Source of the DNA: Deltaproteobacteria bacterium ADurb.Bin207
GTDB taxonomy: Bacteria; Myxococcota_A; Polyangia; Polyangiales; Polyangiaceae
DNA: 63,226 nucleotides
Direction of reading: 5' to 3'
Assembly (NCBI GenBank): GCA_002070115.1
Contig: MWCO01000029.1
Coordinates: 1 to 63,226, forward strand
Within the stretch, counting starts at the first letter, position 1. Every line of letters starts with the position of its first letter. Of this stretch, positions 18,412-26,495 are shown in pieces. The position numbers and the translations under genes are program-made. The notes under the pieces were generated by a model. It was not told where the DNA came from. It saw only the letters and a list, made by a program, of their open reading frames with translations, and searched no databases.

Positions 18412-19434
18412 CTACAGTCCGCGTGCGACATGCAGCGCATACAAAAACGCTTTCGCTGCCCGCGTTGCCCCCGCGTCGTTGAGGTGCCCGTCGCTATCCG
18501 CTGCCCACGCCTCGCAGAGAACCGGAACCCCACTCTGGCTGCACGTCGAACCATTGGTGTCCGTCGACTCGATCTGCTGCAAATCGAATACCACGTGCCG
18601 CCCTCCGGCGTAGGTCGATCGCAAAAACTCGGCAAATGATCGGCGAAGCGTGTTGTTTTCCACCGTTTGCCACTGGTCGGCCGGTTGCAACGGCGTCGTG
18701 ACATGGAAAAATGATGTACCCGACGTTGCCTTCTCAATGTCCTGATAGGCGGACCTGTACGCATCGATGACATCCGTGCCCGTGGATGTGATGTCCACCG
18801 TCAAATCGTTGTAACAGAACTTGAACCCCGCCACCTGAACGGCGCTTCCTATCCCCATGTCGAGAACATGCTCTCGAAATCCCTTGATTTTGTTGAATGG
18901 ATTGCCGTTATACCCGAACGCTTTGTCGCCCAACTCGACGCTACCGTAACTGGAGGCGTCGTTGACGCTGCTGAACACGAAACCCAAAGAAGCCGTGCCG
19001 CCTTTCCACGGCGGAGACCAATTGTTGTATCCCATCAGCAGGTTTTCACCGACAGACATATGCTGAAAGAATACTTTCGTGCCTTTCAGCGCGTCCTTGT
19101 CAGCGGAGGACATGGCGTCAAATGCCGCGATTCCATCGACACCGATGACGAATTCGGCTTGGCTGCCGCCTCCCCCCGAACCTCCTGTGGCCCCGCCCGC
19201 ACCTGCTGTTTCGCCAGCAGAACCGCCTGTAGCTCCCGCTGAACCGCCTGTGGCCCCGCCCACACCTCCCGTTTCGCCAGCAGAACCGCCCGTGGCGCCG
19301 CCCGCGCCTCCCGTGGCTCCACCAGAACCAGACGGACGATTGTCGTCTTCATCGTCGCCACAAGCCACGGCCCCCAAAGACAAGCCAATCGCGATGAACC
19401 CCAGACTCCAGAGCAAAGACGAAATTTGTTTCAT
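18412..19434 (-). CDS. Stalked lipoprotein with SGNH-hydrolase-like domain
   Basis: This 340-residue protein starts at the ATG at 19434 and has a signal peptide ending in the lipobox GAVAC. GDDEDDN and about 60 residues of GGATGGSAGE-type repeats form the stalk. The domain of about 240 residues begins near FVIGVDGIAAFDAMS. The motif KVFFQHMSVGENLL near its start and DGHLNDAGATRAAKAFL at the end have the spacing of SGNH/GDSL-like esterase folds, the last giving a D-x-H pair. I cannot identify the nucleophile with certainty, so activity is open. It belongs to a run of four same-strand surface genes. Confidence 0.65.
   Translation of the reverse strand: MKQISSLLWSLGFIAIGLSLGAVACGDDEDDNRPSGSGGATGGAGGATGGSAGETGGVGGATGGSAGATGGSAGETAGAGGATGGSGGGGSQAEFVIGVDGIAAFDAMSSADKDALKGTKVFFQHMSVGENLLMGYNNWSPPWKGGTASLGFVFSSVNDASSYGSVELGDKAFGYNGNPFNKIKGFREHVLDMGIGSAVQVAGFKFCYNDLTVDITSTGTDVIDAYRSAYQDIEKATSGTSFFHVTTPLQPADQWQTVENNTLRRSFAEFLRSTYAGGRHVVFDLQQIESTDTNGSTCSQSGVPVLCEAWAADSDGHLNDAGATRAAKAFLYALHVARGL
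19160..19330 (-). repeat. Degenerate tandem repeat encoding GGATGGSAGE stalk
   Basis: Units ending in cccgcctcccgt or ccgcctgtggc alternate here and encode the Gly/Ala/Thr-rich stalk of the SGNH-like lipoprotein. They are more diverged than the repeats at 1812-1890 and 2588-2790. Confidence 0.7.
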
Positions 19435-19718
19435 GACGTCGAACGTAGAGCCGAACGATACCTTGTGCAACGGGTGCATTCGAAAGCCTTGCCACACGCT
19501 TTCTCGTCTTTGTCAGTGCTTGAGCCCGCACGATAGCCAAAGCGCAAACCAAGACCCGATTCCTTTCTACCGTGAAACGGGTGACGTCGGCAGTTCGTCG
19601 TCAAGGGTTTTCAGCAAGGATCGAAAGGGAGAAAAGAGAGGGGGCTTATTCTGTAATGTATTGATTTTGCTAGTTAAATATGAATATGGCCGGGGTGTCG
19701 CAAGCAGCTATCGCGGTC

Positions 19719-22205
19719 TCAATCCTCACGCAGCAGGATGAATCCACGGGCGGAAAGGGAAATCGATCCGCCCGCATGTCCGGCGCCCGTCCACAAATCC
19801 GTATAGTTTCGTGAAGGAACCGTTACCGTCTTGGGACCATCCCCTCGATGAACTGCCACGACAACCGCGTTGGCATCTGGCGTGCAGCCCCCCATACGAT
19901 ACACCCACGTATCGGCATCGACGTACAAAGTCGAACGGGCACCACGGGTCAGAGCCTTGTTTTCCCCTCGGATCGTGGCCAATTTTCCTACCATCGCCCG
20001 CAGGTTTTTTTGATGGGTGTTGAGTTGGTTGTCGTTCCAGGGCAGGGGGCGACGATTATCCGGGTCTCCTCCACCCGCCAGGCCGATTTCGTCACCGTAG
20101 TAGATCATGGGCAGTCCGGGATTGGTAAGCATGATGGCAAAAGCAACCGCGAGACGTTCGTAAGGGGCTGCATCGGAAGGCTGGTTGTAGTTGGGCGTCC
20201 ATGCGTTGCCGGTATGGCTTCCTTCCTCGCACCCCGCCTGTCCCGCGGCGGCATGGATCACGCGGGGAATATCATGATTACCGATCCAGGTGGACATCAA
20301 CGCCCCCGGGCCGTACCGGTTGTCGTTTTGCGCCATCCAAGAACTGAAGTCTTGAAGCGACGACTCTCGAGAAAGAACAGCTCGGCAAACCTGCTTGCGG
20401 AAGGGGAAGTCGAACTGCCCGTCCAGCATGGTATTCGGATTCACATATTTTTTGAGAACGCCGTAGTCGTCCCACGTATACGTCTCACCCACCAGGTAAA
20501 ATCGTCCTCCCGCCGGGTTGGGGAATTCGGCGGTCAACCGCTGGCGCAATTCGGTAAGCCATGACAACGGCACATGCTTGATGGCATCGAGACGGTAGCC
20601 ATCGATTCCGTATTCTTTGGCCCACCAGGCAGCATCGTTGATCGACCATGCCCGCGCGTTGGTGTTGTCGAAGTCAAAAGCAGGCAGATAGTCGGTGAAG
20701 GCGCATTTCATACCCCATGGATCGTTGTCCCAGCACTCACCTCCGCATACGGCATCCCCGGAGCAAAGCACCGTATGCCCATCGTGTTGTGCGAACCACC
20801 CCTGTCCAACGCGCGCCTTGTACAACCCGCTTTCGATGTCGACGTGGTTCATCACATAATCGAACAAGACCTTCATTTCATGCCCATTGGCCGTAGTCGT
20901 CGCATGCGCCGCGCTCACGAGCGCCTTCAAGTCGGCGCTTGTTCCGATGCGGCTTTCGACTTTGGGCAAGGGGGAAGGAGGGGTTTTTGAATAATCGATA
21001 TCCTCAGGAGAGGGCCAATAGCCATGGTAGGCGGAGTACTGATAGTTGTCGTTCATCCCCTTTCCAGGCAGGTTGCGATTCTCGAAAGGAGCGGAGAGCC
21101 ACAGGGCAGAAACGCCGAGACCTTTGAGGTAATCGAGGGATTGGGTGACGCCATTGAGGTCACCGCCAAAAACCTGCCCGCTCGAGCCATGACCATTGTC
21201 TCCCGTGGCTCCGGGCACTGGATCGGCTTTCCCATCGCTGTTGCGGAATCGGTCGACCATCGCGAAGTAAAGGACGGCATCGCGCCAGTCGAACGCCGTA
21301 ACGTCGCCACATTGTTGAGAACCCGCCCCACAGGTCCACCAATCGCAACTCACGCCGAGCACGGAGTTGAATCCCCCAAACCCGTCGTCCGTCTTGTTCG
21401 GATTGTACGGGTCCGCGATCCAATTGCCATCCACCACGAATTTATATTCGATCTGGTCGCCCCAGGCCTGGTCGGGAAAACTCAATACCCATGAGGTAGC
21501 CTGTTTGTTCATCGCCTGGGGCTGCCAGCCGTTCATGGAACCGGCCACTTGAACGAGGGTTTCGCTGCCCACCGGATAGATGAAGCGAGTGGTGCAGGTG
21601 CGCGTGTCCACGGGACAATCCCAGGGAGCAGGTTCCGTAGCGCAGGTAAAATCCTCACATTCGACACCGGGCACCAACGAATTGACGCCTCCCTGGCCGT
21701 CAGGCTCGGTGTTGGTATTGCCCGGGTCAGGCGTCCACGTGGTGCCGTCGACGAGATACTTGTACCGGATGGTGAAGTTGCGTGGGATATCCACGGTGGC
21801 GGACCATTGGGAGCCTTGTTTGGTCAGGGGAATGCCCACATCCCATCCCGTGGCGGAGAAGCTTCCGCGAAGCTCGACCGATGATTCTTGGCTTGCGGGG
21901 TAGGTGAAGTCGTGGGGGCAGCGTTTGAAAGGGTCTTCGCAGGAAGGGCCACCCGCTTGCCCCGCCGCGCCCGCGCTTCCGCCCACCCCGGCGGACCCCG
22001 CGCTGGTCGAACCGTCTCCCCCATCGACCGAACCACTATAGCCTCCGCCGCCGTCTCCAGGGTTGAACCCCCCCGTGCCACTGTCCGGAAAGTGTGGGCC
22101 TGGGGAAGCATCGTCGTCTCCCCCACAAGCCAAGGAGAAAACGGCCACGGATAGAGCGAGGATCGAAGTCAACGAATCACGAAAAGGGCGATAGGACAAG
22201 GCCAT
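19719..22205 (-). CDS. Extracellular GH13 alpha-amylase lipoprotein with two N-terminal starch-binding-like domains
   Basis: An 828-residue protein; the ATG at 22205 follows AAAGGAGCC. The signal peptide ends at the lipobox SLAC and a Gly/Ser stalk follows (about residues 30-85). Two immunoglobulin-like carbohydrate modules come next (about 95-180 and 190-285), each ending in a YKYLVDG or YKFVVDG strand. The catalytic barrel has the four GH13 regions: D449YVMNH, GYRLD540AIKH (nucleophile), GE574 (acid/base) and NHD645 (transition-state stabiliser). All catalytic residues are present. It should hydrolyse alpha-1,4-glucans at the cell surface. A 7-bp inverted repeat at 22257-22278 may regulate it. 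Confidence 0.92.
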   Translation of the reverse strand: MALSYRPFRDSLTSILALSVAVFSLACGGDDDASPGPHFPDSGTGGFNPGDGGGGYSGSVDGGDGSTSAGSAGVGGSAGAAGQAGGPSCEDPFKRCPHDFTYPASQESSVELRGSFSATGWDVGIPLTKQGSQWSATVDIPRNFTIRYKYLVDGTTWTPDPGNTNTEPDGQGGVNSLVPGVECEDFTCATEPAPWDCPVDTRTCTTRFIYPVGSETLVQVAGSMNGWQPQAMNKQATSWVLSFPDQAWGDQIEYKFVVDGNWIADPYNPNKTDDGFGGFNSVLGVSCDWWTCGAGSQQCGDVTAFDWRDAVLYFAMVDRFRNSDGKADPVPGATGDNGHGSSGQVFGGDLNGVTQSLDYLKGLGVSALWLSAPFENRNLPGKGMNDNYQYSAYHGYWPSPEDIDYSKTPPSPLPKVESRIGTSADLKALVSAAHATTTANGHEMKVLFDYVMNHVDIESGLYKARVGQGWFAQHDGHTVLCSGDAVCGGECWDNDPWGMKCAFTDYLPAFDFDNTNARAWSINDAAWWAKEYGIDGYRLDAIKHVPLSWLTELRQRLTAEFPNPAGGRFYLVGETYTWDDYGVLKKYVNPNTMLDGQFDFPFRKQVCRAVLSRESSLQDFSSWMAQNDNRYGPGALMSTWIGNHDIPRVIHAAAGQAGCEEGSHTGNAWTPNYNQPSDAAPYERLAVAFAIMLTNPGLPMIYYGDEIGLAGGGDPDNRRPLPWNDNQLNTHQKNLRAMVGKLATIRGENKALTRGARSTLYVDADTWVYRMGGCTPDANAVVVAVHRGDGPKTVTVPSRNYTDLWTGAGHAGGSISLSARGFILLRED

Positions 22206-22256
22206 GGTTGGCTCCTTTGGGGAGGTGAATCGGGCGATACACGGCGACGTAAGAAC

Positions 22257-22278
22257 AGTGACTCATTTGTAAGTCACT
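22257..22278. promoter_or_regulatory. Inverted repeat upstream of the amylase gene
   Basis: AGTGACT and AGTCACT are perfect inverse copies separated by 8 bp, 52 bp upstream of the amylase start. They may be an operator half-site pair or a leader hairpin. Confidence 0.4.
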
Positions 22279-22491
22279 TTCAAGGCCAAGCCCATCTCGA
22301 AAGGCGATGGGAGAACGAAAACGAAAAATCCGGGTGTGGGATCTGGATAAAAATACGTAAAAATCAATATTTACAACAGTATGGACAGGGAAGGGGAGGG
22401 ATTGGACCGAGGCCTTGTGGTCGTTGTCGATCCCTGAAAGGTGCGGGTCGGATCGGTGGCGGAATGATTGCGGGGGAGCTAAAGAGCGTTC

Positions 22492-22908
22492 ATGGCTTCC
22501 GAGCACCTCATCCAAGCGGTGAAGCAGATCGCGTCTCTGTCAAGGGCTGGGCAGGTCGAGCAGGCATACGAGGGGTATCGCGCGCTGTTTTCGGATCCGG
22601 TTTTTCAAACCTATGGCGCGGAAGATCAGCGTCGCGCGTTGAAGCTGATGGTGCATACCAAACGCAGGGAGAATATTGCACCGCCTTATGTGGTGGAGGC
22701 GCATCGGGCGGCGATAGCGCCGTTGATGGAACTTGCGGCGGCATTTGGGGAGCCTTCGGATTTCGAGATGCTGGGGATGTGTCAAGTGTTGGCGGGAGAC
22801 GAGCAAGGGGCATCGGTGAGTTTTCGCGCGGGGTTGAACATCGAGCGATCGCGCAATCCGCAGTCGGATTTATGTGGTTCGCTCATGAAGTGGGTAGCGT
22901 CGGTGTAG
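22492..22908 (+). CDS. Small helical (TPR-like) protein
   Basis: A 138-residue protein starting at an ATG with AAAGAG a few bases upstream. It is predicted helical, with two to three hairpins (LIQAVKQIASLSRAGQVEQAYEGY, shown in pieces as LIQAVKQIASLS and QVEQAYEGY; FEMLGMCQVLAGDEQGA) that resemble tetratricopeptide repeats. No signal peptide or membrane part. It stands alone between divergent and convergent neighbours. Possible protein-binding adaptor; function unknown. Confidence 0.6.
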   Translation: MASEHLIQAVKQIASLSRAGQVEQAYEGYRALFSDPVFQTYGAEDQRRALKLMVHTKRRENIAPPYVVEAHRAAIAPLMELAAAFGEPSDFEMLGMCQVLAGDEQGASVSFRAGLNIERSRNPQSDLCGSLMKWVASV

Positions 22909-22973
22909 GCAACGCGGTGTAGGCAACGCGTTGTGGGCAGAGCCAGGAGGCTGTCCATCCTCGAAGGCGGACG

Positions 22974-24176
22974 TCAGACGACAGGCTCCGTATGCATGAT
23001 ACCCTCGCCATGGATGAGCTGCAGGAGCCTTGCGGCGACGACCGGATCGTCAGAAACGAAATCGCAGCGGTAATCGTCGGTGTACGAGTCGACGTATTTT
23101 CCGGCTAACGACTTGAGTTTTTCGATGTGCCGAACCCCGGCGTCGAATTGCGCCTGGGTGACGAGTTCGTTGTTGGTGTCGAGCAGTTGTAGAAAGCGGT
23201 AGGGGTGAGCGGCAAAGCCGGAGCCAAGGGTGAGTGCTGCGATGATGGGCGTTGTGATGACAGCGTCCTGGAACCATTCGGAGAACGCTTTGTGGTTTGC
23301 GGCGATGCACGCGTCGGAATTGTGGATTCGCCACTGTCTACGAGCTTTGTCAAGGACGGATATGACGCGCAGGCGTTGGATGTAGCGGTCGATCAAGGCG
23401 ACGATACGACTGAGGATTCCGCTTATGACGCTGACCAGGGTGCCTGCACCGGCGAAGGCGTCGCCCCCAGCTTGGAGACCGATCTTGACACCGGCCAGCG
23501 CGAAGTCTGTCAGCCCGGAGCCGATCATGGCGAGGGAGTGACGTGCCAGGGCGTTGGCGATGATGGAAGGATGGCCTCCCATGAGTTGAACTCCCCTTCC
23601 GGAGTACAGTTGGTTGATGAATCGGGCCGTTCCCACGATGGCTGTTTTGGCGGCATTGTATGCGTCGGCGGCGCTTTGGACGTAACCCCATGCGGGGATG
23701 GCCTTTGCCAGGCCTTCGGAGAGTTCCCCCGCCGCCCAGACGAAGTATTCGGAGATGGCTTCGAAGCCATCCCATGCTGTGCCATAGGCTCCCTTGATTT
23801 TTTCTTTGAGGGAGTTGAAGAATCTTTTTAGTAGGTCCGTGATGGGTTTGATGGCGGAAGAGACGGCGGCCGAGACTTTGTCCCTTACATTTCTTGCCGC
23901 ATCCACGAGGTTTTTACCCTTGGCTGAACGTTCGATGATCCAGGTCGAAGCTTTCTTCAAGTCACCGAGAAATTCTGTATCGCAGAGGAACGTACCGACG
24001 AGTCCGACGTCGAGTTTGGGCGTATGAACGAGCCTGGTATTTCCCAGAAAGTAGAGCACCCCGAGACGCGCGTCGGCCATTTCCAGTTGCTGGACACCTG
24101 AAGCGGTGTCTTTGGTGCTTCCGAACGCCTTGTCTTTGGCGGAACGCTTGATTCGTCGAAAAAATGACATCGACAT
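22974..24176 (-). CDS. Unrecognised 400-residue protein with central hydrophobic helices
   Basis: The ATG at 24176 is chosen because GAGGAGG lies about 9 nt upstream; an upstream start at 24194 would add only a basic hexapeptide. There is no signal peptide. The N-terminus is basic (SFFRRIKRSAKDKAF); a long helical part follows (residues 80-190). A Gly/Ala-rich region with hydrophobic segments lies about 195-265 (IGSGLTDFALAGVKIGL and LVSVISGILSRIVALID). The C-terminal part is soluble. I recognise no family. Glycine-rich hydrophobic hairpins in a protein without a signal occur in some contact-dependent effectors and pore formers, but this is only an inference. An 18-bp palindrome lies upstream. 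Confidence 0.65.
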   Translation of the reverse strand: MSMSFFRRIKRSAKDKAFGSTKDTASGVQQLEMADARLGVLYFLGNTRLVHTPKLDVGLVGTFLCDTEFLGDLKKASTWIIERSAKGKNLVDAARNVRDKVSAAVSSAIKPITDLLKRFFNSLKEKIKGAYGTAWDGFEAISEYFVWAAGELSEGLAKAIPAWGYVQSAADAYNAAKTAIVGTARFINQLYSGRGVQLMGGHPSIIANALARHSLAMIGSGLTDFALAGVKIGLQAGGDAFAGAGTLVSVISGILSRIVALIDRYIQRLRVISVLDKARRQWRIHNSDACIAANHKAFSEWFQDAVITTPIIAALTLGSGFAAHPYRFLQLLDTNNELVTQAQFDAGVRHIEKLKSLAGKYVDSYTDDYRCDFVSDDPVVAARLLQLIHGEGIMHTEPVV

Positions 24177-24593
24177 CTTCCGTTTCCTCCTCAATCTCGC
24201 GAGCGAATTTCAGTCCGCACAGTCCTGTCGGAGACCGTGCCACGAGCCACGGTTCATCATTTTGCTCACGATATCGTGAGCGGAAGGTGGCGTCTATCGT
24301 TGAGAAAAGGAATTTACTTCTCGAATGGACGCGGATGAAATAGAGGAATTTAGCGCTTCGTGGGTGGGAACCAAGGCGACAATGACGACAAGGATGGCAC
24401 GATGGGGTGAGCATCGCATATCCATTCGAGGCCGCGTATTGGGGCGTTGCGCCTACGGCAAGGAGCGATGCCTGATCGCTGAGCCTTTCGATCCCAGGCT
24501 CGACGCGTTGATGTCATGGCAAAGTACTAGCGTCGGACCCTTTTTCATGGGAGTCTTTTTGGGGCTACGGAACCGAGTTTGGGAGGATCTGCT
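24177..24593. other. Divergent intergenic region with palindrome
   Basis: The 417 bp separate the unrecognised protein from the FG-GAP protein. It holds the 18-bp palindrome at 24264-24281. A frame of 102 codons (24325-24633) is open on the plus strand, but it lacks a convincing ribosome binding site and overlaps the next gene's signal peptide, so I do not call it. Confidence 0.5.
24264..24281. promoter_or_regulatory. 18-bp perfect palindrome, candidate operator
   Basis: GCTCACGATATCGTGAGC reads the same on both strands without a mismatch. It is 88 bp upstream of the start at 24176 and about 310 bp upstream of the start at 24594, a position suited to a dimeric regulator. Confidence 0.55.
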
Positions 24594-26441
24594 TTGTATC
24601 GTCGATGTCATCTTCTCGCAGTATGCACGATGACAGCCTTCCTCGGCTTGTCATGCGCGCATCCGCAGGCTTCCGACGAACAGGTTGGGTCGCAACAACA
24701 GCCACTCAGCTCGGAGGTTGTAACCACGATCGAGCCGGGAAATGGGCAGACAGGCGTTCAATTCGGGACAGCGGTGGCGCTCGATGGCATCAGGTTGGCG
24801 GTGGGACAACGCGGTGCGGTGAGCGTCTACGAGATCCAAGGGACGAGTTTATCCGCCCCTGTCGAGGTAAAACCCCAGAATTGCCCCGCCAGCAACTTCG
24901 GGGAATCCATTGCGATCGACGGTGACACGATGGTGATAGGGGCACCCGGGGTTAGTGCTGATCAGACCGAAGGTGTGGCGTATGTGTATGTGCGTGCGGG
25001 TTCGACGTGGGTCGAGCAAGCGCAATTGGCGGTCCCTTCCCTTCCCCTCAATACGAGGTTCGGGCATGCGGTAGCGGTGTCCGGAAATACGGTTGTCGTG
25101 GGGGCTCCGGATTCGTCGAACGACCGTTCGGGTTCGGCCCACGTTTTCGTGTATCAATACGGTGGCTGGTCGCTACAGGAGTCCCTCGAAGATGGTGCTC
25201 CCACTGCGAGTGATCGATTCGGAAATGCGGTGAGTATCCAAGGAGATCGTTTGCTCGTTGGGGCCCCCGGCTCCACTTGGCCGGGTTTTCCCAGCGGCAA
25301 GGCAGTTCTTTTCACTCGAAAAAGTTCGAAATGGAAAGTGGAAAAGACCTTTTCGGACCCTCCCGGGGATCTATCCCTCAATTTTGGGTATTCCGTCGCG
25401 TTGGCAGCACCGTGGGTTTTCATAGGTTCGCCAGGCGGCTCGTTTATGGGCAAGCAGAAAGTCGTGTATTACGAATCGACATCTTCCGGCTGGAAGGACT
25501 GTGAGGTGCTCGAACCTTCGAAACTGAAAGCCAACTCCAGATTTGGATCTTCAATATCCGTATCTGGATCCTTGTTGGCGGTCGGAGCTCCGGAAGAGAA
25601 CGATTCGGTCCCCGAGGCTGGAGCTGTATTCGTATTTCATTGGAATGGAACCAAGTGGGAGGAGTTGGATAAGCTCAAGGTTACGCCGCCTGTCATCCAC
25701 GGCGCATTCGGCAAGAACCTATCCGTATCCGGACATAGGATCATCGCTGGCATGGCACCAGCGGATAAGGCCTGGTTGTATGCGGTTCGCGGGGACCTGG
25801 GGACTCCCTGTGGAGAAGATGACGCATGTGCGTCGGGCCATTGCGTGGATGGGGTATGTTGTGACGGGCCTTGCGGCGGAGGAGTGGCCGACGATTGTGA
25901 AGCTTGTCTCAAGGCGTTGGGGGCCACGAAGGACGGGATTTGCACCGCCCTTCAAGATACGAGTTGCCACGATGACGATCCCTGTACGGATACGGCGATA
26001 TGTGTTGACGGCACCTGCCAGCGCAGCACTTCGAAATCGGACGGCGCTCCGTGTCCTTCGGGGACGTGCCAAGGGGGCACGTGTGTCGACACACAGGTGG
26101 ACGCGGGAGATGAAGACAGTGGCGATAGCGGTATGGCAGGGCAAGCGGGGGTGGATAGCGGCGGGAAAAGCGGTAGTGGAGGAATGGGTGGTGGGGGAAC
26201 CGGCGATGGCGCCGCTGGCATCGAGGAAACCGGTGGTGGAGGAACGGGTGGCGCGCAGGGACGCGATGGCGGCACCGGTGGATCGCCCCGCCCTTCATCA
26301 TCGCCACAGGAGGAAGTCAGTTCGTTTTATGCTTGCGGCGTGCGGCCCCGGCCCATGTGTGGGCTGTATGGATGGCTTTCGGTCTTGCTATGGGTGACCG
26401 CGGCGTCCGTTCGTCGATCGCGTAGACCGGTCGCACGATAA
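24594..26441 (+). CDS. FG-GAP repeat surface protein with MYXO-CTERM-like tail
   Basis: A 615-residue protein. The TTG at 24594 is the preferred start because GGGAGG lies 6 nt upstream and the frame then opens directly with a signal peptide ending at LGLSC, a possible lipobox. Residues about 45-385 hold seven FG-GAP-type repeats (NFGESIAIDGD, RFGHAVAVSGN, RFGNAVSIQGD, NFGYSVALA, RFGSSISVSGS, AFGKNLSVSG) forming a propeller. A Cys-rich segment (about 395-490, e.g. CVDGVCCDGPCGGG) and a Gly-rich linker follow. The C-terminus has Cys pairs, a hydrophobic segment (WLSVLLWVTAA) and an RRSRR cluster, as in MYXO-CTERM sorting signals. Confidence 0.82.
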   Translation: MYRRCHLLAVCTMTAFLGLSCAHPQASDEQVGSQQQPLSSEVVTTIEPGNGQTGVQFGTAVALDGIRLAVGQRGAVSVYEIQGTSLSAPVEVKPQNCPASNFGESIAIDGDTMVIGAPGVSADQTEGVAYVYVRAGSTWVEQAQLAVPSLPLNTRFGHAVAVSGNTVVVGAPDSSNDRSGSAHVFVYQYGGWSLQESLEDGAPTASDRFGNAVSIQGDRLLVGAPGSTWPGFPSGKAVLFTRKSSKWKVEKTFSDPPGDLSLNFGYSVALAAPWVFIGSPGGSFMGKQKVVYYESTSSGWKDCEVLEPSKLKANSRFGSSISVSGSLLAVGAPEENDSVPEAGAVFVFHWNGTKWEELDKLKVTPPVIHGAFGKNLSVSGHRIIAGMAPADKAWLYAVRGDLGTPCGEDDACASGHCVDGVCCDGPCGGGVADDCEACLKALGATKDGICTALQDTSCHDDDPCTDTAICVDGTCQRSTSKSDGAPCPSGTCQGGTCVDTQVDAGDEDSGDSGMAGQAGVDSGGKSGSGGMGGGGTGDGAAGIEETGGGGTGGAQGRDGGTGGSPRPSSSPQEEVSSFYACGVRPRPMCGLYGWLSVLLWVTAASVRRSRRPVAR

Positions 26442-26495
26442 CGCGGTTTCAATCGTCGATGAGAAAAGGGCGAAAGCGGTGAGGATCCGTTTGTG

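Noticed and set aside
24325..24633. A 102-codon plus-strand frame in the divergent region
   Set aside because: Weak ribosome binding site, no recognised domain, and overlap with the signal peptide of the FG-GAP protein. It cannot be excluded.
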